Part shown: in pieces, positions 7,883 through 16,054 of the stretch
How positions within the stretch are numbered: the stretch's first letter is position 1
Layout of the letters: each line of letters starts with the position of its first letter
Assembly (NCBI RefSeq): GCF_000152805.1
Contig: NZ_CH902578.1
Location: forward strand, 79,570-143,569
Origin: Maritimibacter alkaliphilus HTCC2654
GTDB taxonomy: Bacteria; Pseudomonadota; Alphaproteobacteria; Rhodobacterales; Rhodobacteraceae
DNA: 64,000 nucleotides
Direction: 5' to 3'
Translations under genes and position numbers: made by a program
Notes under the pieces: generated by a model
Told to the model about the DNA's origin: nothing
The model's input: only the letters and a program-made list of their open reading frames with translations
Databases searched by the model: none

Positions 7883-9709
7883 TCATTCCACCGTGACCGA
7901 TTTCGCAAGGTTGCGCGGCTGGTCCACATCCGTCCCCTTCGCGATGGCGGCGTGGTAGGCAAGAAGCTGCGCCGGGATCGCATAAAGGATCGGCTGGATC
8001 AGCTCCGGCGCGTCCGGCATCGTGATCGTGCGCCACACGCCGCCGCCCGCCTGCGCAATCGCCCGCGCGTCCGAAATAAGCAGCACCCGCCCGCCGCGCG
8101 CCATCACCTCCTGCATGTTCGACACGGTCTTCTCGAACAGCCCGTCATGGGGGGCCAGAACCACGGTGGGCGTTTCCTTGTCGACCAGCGCGATGGGGCC
8201 GTGTTTGAGTTCACCCGACGCATAACCTTCGGCGTGCAGGTAGCTGATTTCCTTGAGTTTCAATGCGCCTTCAAGGGCCAGCGGGAACATCTGGCCGCGC
8301 CCGAGGAAGAGCACGTCATGGGCTTGCGCCACCTTGCGCGCCGCCTTGCTCAACTCCCCGTCGATGGAGATCGCGTGGCTCATCAGTCCCGGCAGTTTGC
8401 GCAGGTCCGTCAACCGTTCGGCCAGCGTATCCGCGTCCATCTCGCCGCGCTCGACGGCGGCCTTCAGCACCATGACCACGAAGGTCGCGAGCATCGCGGT
8501 GAAGGCCTTGGTTGAGGCCACCGACACCTCGACGCCCGCGTGGATCGCCACCGCCACATCGCTTTCGCGCGCGATCGAGCTTTCGGGGCTGTTCACGAGG
8601 CTGACGATCTTGGCGGCTTTCCCGTCGGAATATCTAAGCGCGGCCAGCGTATCGGCGGTTTCGCCCGACTGGCTGACGAAGACCGACAGGGTGCCATCGG
8701 GGAATGGCGGCTCGCGATACCGAAACTCGCTGGCCACGTCGAGGTCGACGGGCAGGCGGGCGTAACGTTCGAACCAGTATTTCGCGACGAGGCCCGCGTA
8801 ATAGGCGGTGCCACAGGCGACGATCGAGACGCGGCTGACCTTGGTGAAGTCGACGCCGGGCAGGTCCATCGTGATCGCGTCGCCGTCGGGGGTGAGATAG
8901 GCGTCGAACACCGCGTCCACCACGGTCGGCTGCTCGGCGATCTCCTTCATCATGAAGTGTTTGTAGCCCGCCTTTTCGATCCGGGTGGCGCTGAGCGCGA
9001 CCTTGCGAACCTCGCGGTTGGCCAGTTTCCCGGCCTCGTCATAGATCGTCGCGCCCGCGCGGGTGATGACGGCCCAGTCGCCTTCCTCCAGGTAGGTCAC
9101 ACGGTCGGTCATCGAGGCGAGCGCGATGGCGTCGGAGCCCACATACATCTCGCCGTCGCCATGCCCGATGGCCAGAGGCGAGTTCTTGCGGGCGGCGATC
9201 ATCAGGTCGTCCTCGCCCTCGAACAGGAACAGGAGCGAATAGGCCCCTTCCAGTCGCGGCAGCACCGCGCGCACCGCTTCCACGGGCGTCATGCCCTGAT
9301 CCATCAGGACGTTGACCAGCCCGGCCACGGTTTCGGTGTCGGTCTGGCTTTCGCAGGCATATCCGCCCGCCTCGAGCTCGGCACGGAAAGTGGCGAAGTT
9401 TTCGATGATCCCGTTGTGGACCAGCGCCACACGGCCCGCCTTGTGCGGATGCGCGTTCGGCACGGTCACACCGCCGTGGGTCGCCCAGCGGGTGTGGCCG
9501 ATGCCCGCTTTGCCGGGGAGGGGGTTGTGGACGAGTTCATCCGACAGGTTCACGAGTTTGCCCACGGCGCGGCGACGGTCGAGCACGCCGCCCTCCTGAA
9601 TGGTCGCGATCCCCGCGCTGTCGTAACCACGGTATTCGAGCCGCCGGAGCGCCTCGACGATGATGGGGGAAACCTCGTGCGTGCCAAGGACGCCGACAAT
9701 ACCACACAT
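7883..9709 (-). CDS. glmS: Glutamine-fructose-6-phosphate aminotransferase (isomerising)
   Basis: 608 residues, full length. It begins MCGIVGVLG, giving the N-terminal nucleophile Cys2 of the class II glutaminase domain (about 1-240). Two SIS sugar-isomerase domains follow, with the SQSGETADTLAALR and ASTKAFTAML signatures. It ends NLAKSVTVE, the conserved catalytic tail. It makes glucosamine-6-phosphate, the first committed step to UDP-GlcNAc. The ATG lies 2 bp after the glmU stop, so the two are co-transcribed and coupled. No glmS ribozyme is seen; that element belongs to Gram-positives. Confidence 0.97.
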   Translation of the reverse strand: MCGIVGVLGTHEVSPIIVEALRRLEYRGYDSAGIATIQEGGVLDRRRAVGKLVNLSDELVHNPLPGKAGIGHTRWATHGGVTVPNAHPHKAGRVALVHNGIIENFATFRAELEAGGYACESQTDTETVAGLVNVLMDQGMTPVEAVRAVLPRLEGAYSLLFLFEGEDDLMIAARKNSPLAIGHGDGEMYVGSDAIALASMTDRVTYLEEGDWAVITRAGATIYDEAGKLANREVRKVALSATRIEKAGYKHFMMKEIAEQPTVVDAVFDAYLTPDGDAITMDLPGVDFTKVSRVSIVACGTAYYAGLVAKYWFERYARLPVDLDVASEFRYREPPFPDGTLSVFVSQSGETADTLAALRYSDGKAAKIVSLVNSPESSIARESDVAVAIHAGVEVSVASTKAFTAMLATFVVMVLKAAVERGEMDADTLAERLTDLRKLPGLMSHAISIDGELSKAARKVAQAHDVLFLGRGQMFPLALEGALKLKEISYLHAEGYASGELKHGPIALVDKETPTVVLAPHDGLFEKTVSNMQEVMARGGRVLLISDARAIAQAGGGVWRTITMPDAPELIQPILYAIPAQLLAYHAAIAKGTDVDQPRNLAKSVTVE

Positions 9710-9711
9710 GC

Positions 9712-11064
9712 TTAATGACCTTTTTTTGCGGCCTTCCGGGCGCGAAGTTTTTCAAAGAGTTTCACGGCGAAGCCCGGCTTCACCTCCATCCGTGCACGCC
9801 CCACGCCCATCGCCCCGTCTTCGATGTCGCGGGTGACGACGGTGCCGGTGGCGGTCATGGCGTCCGCGCCCACACGCACCGGGGCCACGAGCATCGTGTC
9901 CGAGCCGATGAAGGCGCGCGGCCCGATTTCGGTCCGATGCTTGAACACGCCATCGTAGTTGCAGGTGATCGTGCCCGCGCCGATGTTCGCGGCTTCGCCG
10001 ACGGTGGCGTCCCCGATATAGGACAGGTGGTTGACCTTGGCGCCCTCGGCGATCTGCGCGTTCTTGATCTCGACGAAATTGCCGACCTTGGCCTTTTCCG
10101 CCAGTTCAGCGCCGGGGCGCAGACGGGCGAAGGGGCCGACGACGGCCCCCGCGCTGACATGGCAGCCCTCGAGATGGCTGAACGCCTTGATGCGCGCCCC
10201 GGATTCGATGGTCACGTCGGGGCCGAACACCACGTTGGGTTCGATCACGGCGTCGCGCCCGATGAAGGTGTCATGGGCGAAGAACACGGTGTCCGGGGCG
10301 ACCAGCGTGACCCCGTTCTCGAAGGCTTCGGCCCGCTTGATCGCCTGAAGCTGGGCTTCGGCGGCCGCCAGTTCCTCGCGGCTGTTGATGCCCAGCGTCT
10401 CGGCCTCCGGGCAGGTCACGGCTTCGGCACGCAGGCCTTTTTCGCGCGCCACCTCGACAATGTCGGTGAGGTAGTATTCGCCCGCCGCATTCTCGTTCGA
10501 CAGACCCGAGATCAAGTCGAAGAGTGTGCCGCAATCCGCCGCGACCACGCCGGAGTTGCACAGGGTGATCGCGCGTTCCTCGTCGCTTGCGTCGTTGTAT
10601 TCCACGATCCGGCGCAATTCCTGACCGTCCATGACGAGACGACCATATCGCTTGGGGTCTGCCGCCTCGAACCCGAGGATGACCACATCCGCGCCACCCC
10701 GCCGCGCGGCGATCATCGCTTCAAGGGTCTCGGGCGTGATGAAAGGCGTGTCGCCGTAAAGGACGATGGCGTCCCCGTCGAACCCGGCAAGTGCGGCGCG
10801 GGCCTGATCCACGGCGTGACCCGTGCCAAGCCGATCCTCCTGCAACACCACCTCGATTTCGTCGTCGAGCTTGGTGGCGGCGGCCGACACGGCCTCGGCC
10901 CCGTTGCCCGCGACCAGCACGATCCGATCCGGGGCGAGCGCCGATCCGGCGGACAGCGCATGGGCGAACAGCGGCGCGCCGCCCAGTTCGTGCAGCACCT
11001 TCGGCAGGTCGGAATTCATGCGCTTGCCCTGTCCGGCAGCGAGGATGATGAGGGCGGTGGCCAT
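9712..11064 (-). CDS. glmU: Bifunctional GlcNAc-1-P uridyltransferase / GlcN-1-P acetyltransferase
   Basis: 450 residues from the ATG at 11064. The N-terminal nucleotidyltransferase shows LAAGQGKRM (residues 8-16). The C-terminal left-handed beta helix has hexapeptide repeats (VIEPNVVFGPDVTIESGA) and the catalytic region NHLSYIGDATVGEAANIGAG. It produces UDP-GlcNAc for peptidoglycan and lipid A. The frame stays open far upstream to 12630 but overlaps the divergent phosphatase and aminotransferase genes and has no homology there, so the MATALIILAAG start is used. It forms an operon with glmS. The 87 bp to the divergent HAD gene must hold both promoters. Confidence 0.97.
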   Translation of the reverse strand: MATALIILAAGQGKRMNSDLPKVLHELGGAPLFAHALSAGSALAPDRIVLVAGNGAEAVSAAATKLDDEIEVVLQEDRLGTGHAVDQARAALAGFDGDAIVLYGDTPFITPETLEAMIAARRGGADVVILGFEAADPKRYGRLVMDGQELRRIVEYNDASDEERAITLCNSGVVAADCGTLFDLISGLSNENAAGEYYLTDIVEVAREKGLRAEAVTCPEAETLGINSREELAAAEAQLQAIKRAEAFENGVTLVAPDTVFFAHDTFIGRDAVIEPNVVFGPDVTIESGARIKAFSHLEGCHVSAGAVVGPFARLRPGAELAEKAKVGNFVEIKNAQIAEGAKVNHLSYIGDATVGEAANIGAGTITCNYDGVFKHRTEIGPRAFIGSDTMLVAPVRVGADAMTATGTVVTRDIEDGAMGVGRARMEVKPGFAVKLFEKLRARKAAKKGH

Positions 11065-11151
11065 GCGTCTGCTCTTTTCTTCTCTGTCACCTCGTTTTAC
11101 CCCTCGGCGCGTATCACGCAATGGGTGCGTCTGAAAGAGCGGGGCTTTGGC

Positions 11152-11811
11152 ATGAAAACGGTGATTTTCGATCTGGACGGAACGCTTGCCGATACGTCGC
11201 GCGACCTGATCTGCGCCGCCAACGCCTGTTTTTCGCGCGCGGGCCATGGCGATCTGCTCGACCGCGTCGCGGATGCGGCCACGGCCTTTCGCGGCGGGCG
11301 CGCGATGCTGACGCTGGGCTATGACCGGCTTGGGCTGGGCGCGGCCGAGGTGGAGAGGGATTACCCCTATCTGCTCGAATGGTATGGCGAGAACATCGAC
11401 ACCCACACGGTGATGTATCCCGGCGCGGTGGCCGCCGTCGAACGGCTTCGGTCGGGCGGCTATGCGGTCGGCATCTGCACGAACAAGCCGGAGGGGCTCG
11501 CTGAAACGCTGCTCACCCGTCTCGGCGTGCGCAGCCTCTTCGCCTCGCTCATCGGCGCGGATACGCTGCCGGTCAAGAAACCGGACGCGGCCCCCTTCGT
11601 GGCAGCGGTCGAACAGGCCGGCGGCGAGGTGACGCGATCGCTTCTTGTGGGCGACACCGTGACGGATCGCGAAACATCGCGCGCGGCGGGGGTGCCCTCG
11701 CTCCTCATCACCTTCGGGCCGTCGGGGCGGGGTGTCGCCGATCTCGCGCCAGAGGGGCTGCTCGATCACTATGACGATCTCGACCGCGAAGTCGCGCGCC
11801 TGATCGGCTGA
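11152..11811 (+). CDS. HAD-family phosphatase, phosphoglycolate phosphatase-like
   Basis: 219 residues from the ATG at 11152. Motif I is FDLDGTL (nucleophile D7 and acid/base D9). CTNKP supplies motif II, VKKPDAAPF the motif III lysine and VGDTVTDRETS the motif IV acid. A helical cap is inserted after motif I. This arrangement is the Gph class, which hydrolyses 2-phosphoglycolate and other small phosphoesters. Assignment to Gph itself is by similarity only. The gene is divergent from glmU, and its stop lies 42 bp before the aminotransferase ATG, so co-transcription is likely. Confidence 0.82.
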   Translation: MKTVIFDLDGTLADTSRDLICAANACFSRAGHGDLLDRVADAATAFRGGRAMLTLGYDRLGLGAAEVERDYPYLLEWYGENIDTHTVMYPGAVAAVERLRSGGYAVGICTNKPEGLAETLLTRLGVRSLFASLIGADTLPVKKPDAAPFVAAVEQAGGEVTRSLLVGDTVTDRETSRAAGVPSLLITFGPSGRGVADLAPEGLLDHYDDLDREVARLIG

Positions 11812-11853
11812 GGGCAGTTGACCCCAACGCGGACCCCGCGCAATGTCCGGGCC

Positions 11854-13047
11854 ATGAGCGAGACCTTCAAAGGCAATTTCACCCAGCAAGAGCCGATCCC
11901 GGAAACGGCGATCGAAGCGGCGGTCGCCGTCATGCGGTCGGGCCGCCTGCACCGCTACAACACGGCACCGGGGGAAGAGAGCCAGGTCGCGCTGCTCGAA
12001 CGCGAATTCGCGGACTGGTCGGGGGCGAAATACTGCCTCGCCGTCGCGTCGGGCGGCTACGCGCTGGCCACCGCGCTGCGGGCCGTGGGGGTGAAGCCCG
12101 GCGACCGGGTTCTGACAAACGCCTTCACGCTGGCCCCGGTGCCCGGCGCCATCGCATCGGTCGGCGCGGTCCCGATCTTCGTCGGCGTGACCGAAAGCCT
12201 CGTCATCGACCTCGAGGATCTTGCGGCGAAAGCGGGCCAGTCCGACGTGCTCATGCTTTCCCACATGCGCGGGCATCTCGCCGACATGGACGCGCTCATG
12301 GCGCTGGCCGAGGCGCATGGCCTGACCGTGATCGAGGACTGCGCGCACACCATGGGCGCGCGTTGGAACGGCGTGCTGTCCGGTCGTTCGGGTCATATCG
12401 GCTGCTATTCGACACAGACCTACAAGCACATGAACTCCGGCGAGGGCGGGTTGCTCATCACCGATGACGAAGACATCGCGGCCCGCGCGGTCATGCTGTC
12501 GGGCAGCTACATGCTCTACGGACGCCACCTCGCCGCGCCGGGGCCCGAGGTCTTCGAGCGGGTGAAATACGACACGCCCAACGTGTCGGGCCGGATGGAC
12601 AACCTGCGCGCCGCGATCCTGCGCCCGCAACTCGCCGATCTGGACGCTCGATGCGCCCGCTGGAACGAACGGTATCGCGTGGTCGAGGACGGGCTTCGCG
12701 ACACCCCCGGTCTGACCATCGTGGAGCGGCCGGAGGCTGAGGACTACGTCATGTCCTCGTTCCAGTTCCTGTTGCTCGATTGGGACGGGGCGAAAATCAC
12801 CGAGGTCGTATCGCGCTGCGCGGGGAAAGGTGTCGAGCTCAAATGGTTCGGGGCGGCCGAGCCGGTCGGCTTCACCTCGCGCTACGACAGCTGGCGCTAT
12901 GCGCCGTCCGCACCGATGCCGGCCTCCGACCGCGTGTTGCGTGGGATTCTCGACCTGAGGCTTCCGCTCACCTTCTCACTCGACGACTGCGCCCAGATCG
13001 CGCGGATCATCCGGGCCGAGGTCTCGGCGGTCCATCAATCCGGCTGA
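11854..13047 (+). CDS. DegT/DnrJ/EryC1/StrS-family PLP aminotransferase
   Basis: 397 residues from the ATG at 11854; a TTG 12 codons earlier is also in frame but less likely. The family layout is complete: LAVASGGYALATALRAVGV (phosphate-binding helix), VIEDCAHTMGAR (PLP-binding Asp about 162) and YKHMNSGEGG with the Schiff-base K191. These enzymes usually aminate keto sugars for surface polysaccharides or antibiotics. No sugar-nucleotide genes flank it, so the substrate cannot be inferred. It follows the HAD phosphatase and ends at a region of inverted intergenic repeats. Confidence 0.85.
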   Translation: MSETFKGNFTQQEPIPETAIEAAVAVMRSGRLHRYNTAPGEESQVALLEREFADWSGAKYCLAVASGGYALATALRAVGVKPGDRVLTNAFTLAPVPGAIASVGAVPIFVGVTESLVIDLEDLAAKAGQSDVLMLSHMRGHLADMDALMALAEAHGLTVIEDCAHTMGARWNGVLSGRSGHIGCYSTQTYKHMNSGEGGLLITDDEDIAARAVMLSGSYMLYGRHLAAPGPEVFERVKYDTPNVSGRMDNLRAAILRPQLADLDARCARWNERYRVVEDGLRDTPGLTIVERPEAEDYVMSSFQFLLLDWDGAKITEVVSRCAGKGVELKWFGAAEPVGFTSRYDSWRYAPSAPMPASDRVLRGILDLRLPLTFSLDDCAQIARIIRAEVSAVHQSG

Positions 13048-13055
13048 CGCCGGAT

Positions 13056-13106
13056 CCGGAGGGCCAGCCCTCCGGACCTCCCGGGATATTTCGGACCGGA
13101 AAGAGG
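13056..13106 (-). repeat. Intergenic palindromic repeat, copy A (inverted)
   Basis: It holds GGGCCAGCCC, CTCCCGGGATATTTCGG and ACCGGAAAG in series. Its reverse complement matches copy B at 13207-13259 over most of the length and resembles the element at 63961-64000. Each copy carries its own short palindromes, as in REP-type elements. Confidence 0.75.
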
Positions 13107-13206
13107 ACGGGTCCACCCCCGGGGGATGCCCGGGGGCTTTCCGGTCACGGCCATCGGCTTCCCAGCCTGTACCGTGAATCAACCGTAGGCCATTAACCTT
13201 AACAAT

Positions 13207-13259
13207 TCCTTTCCGGTCCAAAATATCCCGGGAGAGCGCGAGAGGGCTGGCCCTCTCGC
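13207..13259 (+). repeat. Intergenic palindromic repeat, copy B
   Basis: It begins TCCTTTCCGGTCCAAAATAT, continues CCCGGGAGAG and ends with GAGAGGGCTGGCCCTCTC, itself a palindrome. It is inverted relative to copy A about 100 bp upstream and has the same order as the copy at the window end. Confidence 0.75.
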
Positions 13260-13341
13260 ATGGGTCGGCGTCCGGCGGAGCCGGGCGGCGAAACATCGGA
13301 TGCGTCACCGCTTGACCCGACTCGCCACTCGTGACTAGAAA

Positions 13342-13355
13342 TGAACAAGCGTTCA
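13342..13355. promoter_or_regulatory. TGAAC-N4-GTTCA dyad, candidate operator of the liu operon
   Basis: A perfect 5-bp inverted repeat TGAAC/GTTCA with the spacer AAGC, 18 bp before the start of the isovaleryl-CoA dehydrogenase gene. Dyads of this form are common targets of TetR-family regulators of acyl-CoA dehydrogenase operons. No regulator gene is present in the window. Confidence 0.4.
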
Positions 13356-13373
13356 ATAAACGGGAGGGCGGCC

Positions 13374-14537
13374 ATGTTCATGGCGTCGATGAATTTCGAT
13401 CTGGGCGAGGATATCGCGCAGCTTCGCGACATGGTGCATCGGTTCGCGCAGGACCGGATCAAGCCGCTGGCGGCCGACATCGACCAGACGAACGACTTCC
13501 CTGCGCACCTTTGGAAAGAGATGGGCGACCTGGGTCTGCTCGGGATCACCGTTTCCGAGGAATACGGGGGGGCCGGCATGGGCTACCTCGCCCATACCGT
13601 CGCGGTCGAAGAGATCGCGCGGGCCTCGGCCAGTGTGTCCCTGTCCTACGGCGCGCATTCCAACCTGTGCGTGAACCAGATCAAGCTGAACGGGACCGAA
13701 GAGCAGAAGCGCCGGTATCTGCCGGGGCTCATTTCCGGGGACCAAGTCGGCGCGCTCGCCATGTCGGAGCCGGGGGCGGGGTCCGACGTGGTGTCGATGC
13801 AGCTTCGGGCCGAGAAGAAGAACGGATATTTCACGCTGAACGGCTCGAAATTCTGGATCACCAACGGGCCGGATGCCGACACGCTGGTCGTCTATGCCAA
13901 GACCGATCCCGACGCAGGCTCGAAAGGGATCACCGCCTTCATCGTCGAGAAGGACATGAAGGGGTTTTCGACCAGCCCGCATTTCGACAAGCTCGGGATG
14001 CGCGGGTCGAACACGGCGCAACTGTTCTTCGAGGATGTCGACGTGCCGTTCGAGAACATCTTGGGCGAAGAGGGCAAGGGGGCGAAGGTTCTCATGTCCG
14101 GGCTCGACTATGAGCGTGTCGTGCTGTCGGGTATCGGCACGGGCATCATGGCGGCCTGTCTGGACGAGGTCATGCCCTACATGGTCGAGCGCAAGCAATT
14201 CGGCCAGGCCATCGGGGATTTTCAGCTCATGCAGGGCAAGATCGCCGATATGTACACCAAGATGAACTCGGCCCGCGCTTACGTCTACGAGGTCGCCAAG
14301 GCCTGCGACCGGGGCGAGGTCACGCGGCAGGACGCGGCGGCCTGCGTGCTCTATGCCAGCGAAGAGGCCATGACGGTCGCGCATCAGGCGGTGCAGGCGA
14401 TGGGCGGCATGGGGTTCATGAACGAAACGCCGGTGAGCCGTATTTTCCGTGATGCCAAGCTCATGGAGATCGGGGCGGGCACGTCCGAGATCCGGCGGAT
14501 GCTCGTGGGCCGCGAACTGATGGCGAAGATGCGCTAA
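13374..14537 (+). CDS. liuA: Isovaleryl-CoA dehydrogenase
   Basis: 387 residues from the ATG at 13374, preceded by GGGAGGG at 13362-13368. FAD enzyme that oxidises isovaleryl-CoA to 3-methylcrotonyl-CoA in leucine breakdown and passes electrons to ETF. Acyl-CoA dehydrogenase signatures are present: [13 protein letters not shown], the FAD-binding [10 protein letters not shown] and [20 protein letters not shown]. The segment [13 protein letters not shown] places Glu (E247) where isovaleryl-CoA dehydrogenases carry their catalytic base, rather than the C-terminal position of short-chain enzymes. It is the first gene of the liu cluster that also encodes both carboxylase subunits, the hydratase and the lyase. 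Confidence 0.95.
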   Translation: MFMASMNFDLGEDIAQLRDMVHRFAQDRIKPLAADIDQTNDFPAHLWKEMGDLGLLGITVSEEYGGAGMGYLAHTVAVEEIARASASVSLSYGAHSNLCVNQIKLNGTEEQKRRYLPGLISGDQVGALAMSEPGAGSDVVSMQLRAEKKNGYFTLNGSKFWITNGPDADTLVVYAKTDPDAGSKGITAFIVEKDMKGFSTSPHFDKLGMRGSNTAQLFFEDVDVPFENILGEEGKGAKVLMSGLDYERVVLSGIGTGIMAACLDEVMPYMVERKQFGQAIGDFQLMQGKIADMYTKMNSARAYVYEVAKACDRGEVTRQDAAACVLYASEEAMTVAHQAVQAMGGMGFMNETPVSRIFRDAKLMEIGAGTSEIRRMLVGRELMAKMR

Positions 14538-14579
14538 CCTCGGGATACGGGGTCGAATCCCCGGTTTTTCAAGGAGTTC

Positions 14580-15068
14580 ATGATGCGTTTCCTCATTGCC
14601 TCGTTTTGCCTTCTGGCCACACCTGCGGTCGCGCAGGACCTGACCTATGACTTCGCCCATTCGCGGGACTGCATCGCGGCGACCGACGACTGGTTCGAGA
14701 AACTGCAATGCATCGGCACATCGGCCAACCGCTGCATGGAAGACACCGAAGGCGGCTATTCGACGGTGGGCACGGGGGCCTGCATCTGGGCGGAATACGA
14801 GGATTGGGACGCCGAATTGAATGCACTCTACGGGCCGCTGCGCGAACGTCTGGCCAATGACGACAAGGTCAACGAGATGCCCGTGAGCACGTCCGACGCC
14901 CTGCGCGACGCGCAGCGGGCGTGGATTCCCTGGCGCGACGCGGCCTGCGCTTTCGAACGGTCGAAATGGGGCGGCGGCACGGGGGGCGGTCCAGCCGAAG
15001 CGGGCTGCCTGATGCAGATGACCGCCGAGCGCGCGCTTTCGCTGCGCAACGAGTTGGAGTTCCATTGA
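14580..15068 (+). CDS. LprI-like (DUF1311) secreted protein
   Basis: 162 residues with a clear signal peptide (MMRFLIASFCLLATPAVAQ, cleavage after about residue 19). The mature part is rich in Cys, Trp and charged residues and ends MTAERALSLRNELEF. The pattern LNALYGPLRERL followed by LRDAQRAWIPWRDAACAFE is the core of the LprI/DUF1311 family. Some members inhibit lysozyme; most are uncharacterised. It sits between the dehydrogenase and further small secreted genes. The next gene starts inside its stop codon, so translation is coupled. No direct role in leucine breakdown is evident. Confidence 0.8.
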   Translation: MMRFLIASFCLLATPAVAQDLTYDFAHSRDCIAATDDWFEKLQCIGTSANRCMEDTEGGYSTVGTGACIWAEYEDWDAELNALYGPLRERLANDDKVNEMPVSTSDALRDAQRAWIPWRDAACAFERSKWGGGTGGGPAEAGCLMQMTAERALSLRNELEFH

Positions 15069-15349
15069 TCCGCAAGGCTCACATCGTCACGCTCGTCGCC
15101 CTATGTGGCCTGTCGGCTGTGCTGGGATACCGGGTGGCCGGAATGGGGCCGCCCGACCCGTCGTCGATCGTGGCGGACTGGGCGTCGGTCTATGCCCGCG
15201 AAACCGGGCGCGACGATCTGCATTGCGCAGGCTGGCCCGAGGGGCAGGGATACGTGGTCGAATGTGGTCAGGGGGACGACAAGGTCGCCTATGTCACCGA
15301 TATGTACGGCGCTCTGGTGGGCCGCCGGGCAGGGGGGATCGGCGGATGA
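15065..15349 (+). CDS. Small membrane-anchored or secreted protein, unknown
   Basis: 94 residues, starting with a TTG at 15065 that overlaps the TGA of the upstream gene. The N terminus (about residues 5-24) is a hydrophobic helix, VTLVALCGLSAVLGYRVAG, acting as a signal or anchor. The rest carries two cysteines (HCAGW and VECGQG) that could form a disulfide in the periplasm. I do not recognise the family. The start is inferred from the overlap and from the position of the hydrophobic segment; no better ATG or GTG exists in frame before it. Confidence 0.6.
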   Translation: MIRKAHIVTLVALCGLSAVLGYRVAGMGPPDPSSIVADWASVYARETGRDDLHCAGWPEGQGYVVECGQGDDKVAYVTDMYGALVGRRAGGIGG

Positions 15350-15930
15350 AAGGTGCCCTCCTGTTCCTAGCCTTGTTCACGGCGAATGCGGCGCCTGCTC
15401 AGGATCAGCCGCCGATCCCGGACTTCCAGACCTGCATGGACGTCTACATGGATCGCTACGAACAGAAGCTTATCGTGAACCGCTCCATCGACATCGACGC
15501 GGTCGAAGGCGGGCTTTGGGACGTGGGGCAGGTCTATACCTGCGGCGGGGGCGGAATCGTCCTGTGCGACCGGTCCGACGCGCCGCTGCCGTGCCAGCGC
15601 GATCTGGCGGACGAGCAGGACGCGATGACGGGTGCCGTGCTGGCCGACCTGCCTCCGGCCGGCGCGGTCGATGGGAAGGCGTGGGTCGAGGCGCTCTACG
15701 ACAAGACCTATCTGCTGGCCAACGGCACCTCGGCCGGGCCGGATTGCGACGGGATGCCGGAGATCATGGAGGTCTGGTGCGGTGCGAACGAAGCGAACAA
15801 CCGGTTGAGGATCGCCGTGCTCGCCTGGCAGATCGCGCGCTGGGCGGGGGAGGTTCCGTCGGCGGTCGAAAGCGGCTGGGCGCGCCGCCCGCCCGCGATC
15901 CGACCCCGGCCCCGGCCCGAGGGGCGATGA
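15346..15930 (+). CDS. Secreted Cys-containing protein of unknown function
   Basis: 194 residues from the ATG at 15346, overlapping the previous stop (ATGA). The signal peptide MKGALLFLALFTANAAPAQ has a likely cleavage after AQ. The mature protein has six cysteines (QTCMDV, YTCGGG, VLCDR, LPCQR, DCDGM, VWCGAN), which suggests disulfides, and conserved-looking WVEALYDKTYLLANG and RIAVLAWQIARWAG segments. It ends in an Arg/Pro-rich tail. I do not recognise a family. The gene lies in a run of small exported proteins between liuA and the carboxylase beta gene. Confidence 0.7.
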   Translation: MKGALLFLALFTANAAPAQDQPPIPDFQTCMDVYMDRYEQKLIVNRSIDIDAVEGGLWDVGQVYTCGGGGIVLCDRSDAPLPCQRDLADEQDAMTGAVLADLPPAGAVDGKAWVEALYDKTYLLANGTSAGPDCDGMPEIMEVWCGANEANNRLRIAVLAWQIARWAGEVPSAVESGWARRPPAIRPRPRPEGR

Positions 15931-15931
15931 C

Positions 15932-16054
15932 ATGCGCAATCTGACACCCAACGACCGGGCCAAGGGGTTCGGCACACACGGCGTGGCGGCCGAGACGATG
16001 AACGAGATGCACGGGCGCGGTGCGCCGCACCCGTCGCAGGAGGAGACGACATGA
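15932..16054 (+). CDS. 40-residue microprotein preceding mccB
   Basis: A 41-codon frame from the ATG at 15932, one base after the previous stop, to the TGA at 16052-16054, which overlaps the mccB ATG at 16051. The peptide begins [20 protein letters not shown] and is hydrophilic and uncharged overall, without a membrane segment. Its 3' end contains the AGGAGG ribosome-binding site of mccB. Stop-start overlaps on both sides support real translation, perhaps as a coupling ORF for mccB. No family is recognised. Confidence 0.55.
   Translation: MRNLTPNDRAKGFGTHGVAAETMNEMHGRGAPHPSQEETT

Larger units (their letters stand above)
13048..13373. other. 326-bp gene-free region with inverted repeats before the liu operon
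   Basis: No credible coding frame. It contains two copies of a roughly 50-bp palindromic intergenic repeat in opposite orientation (13056-13106 and 13207-13259). Between them is a GC-rich core with a CCCCCGGGGG palindrome, followed by an AT-richer stretch. Near the right edge are a TGAAC/GTTCA dyad and the GGGAGGG ribosome-binding site of the dehydrogenase. Folding of the two repeat copies against each other would end the upstream transcript. Confidence 0.75.

Noticed and set aside
9707..9715. glmS ribozyme or GlmY/Z-type leader at the glmU-glmS junction
   Set aside because: The genes are only 2 bp apart, leaving no room for an RNA element.
11065..12630. In-frame upstream extension of glmU to 12630
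   Set aside because: It would overlap the divergent HAD phosphatase and the aminotransferase; GlmU begins at the conserved nucleotidyltransferase motif after 11064.
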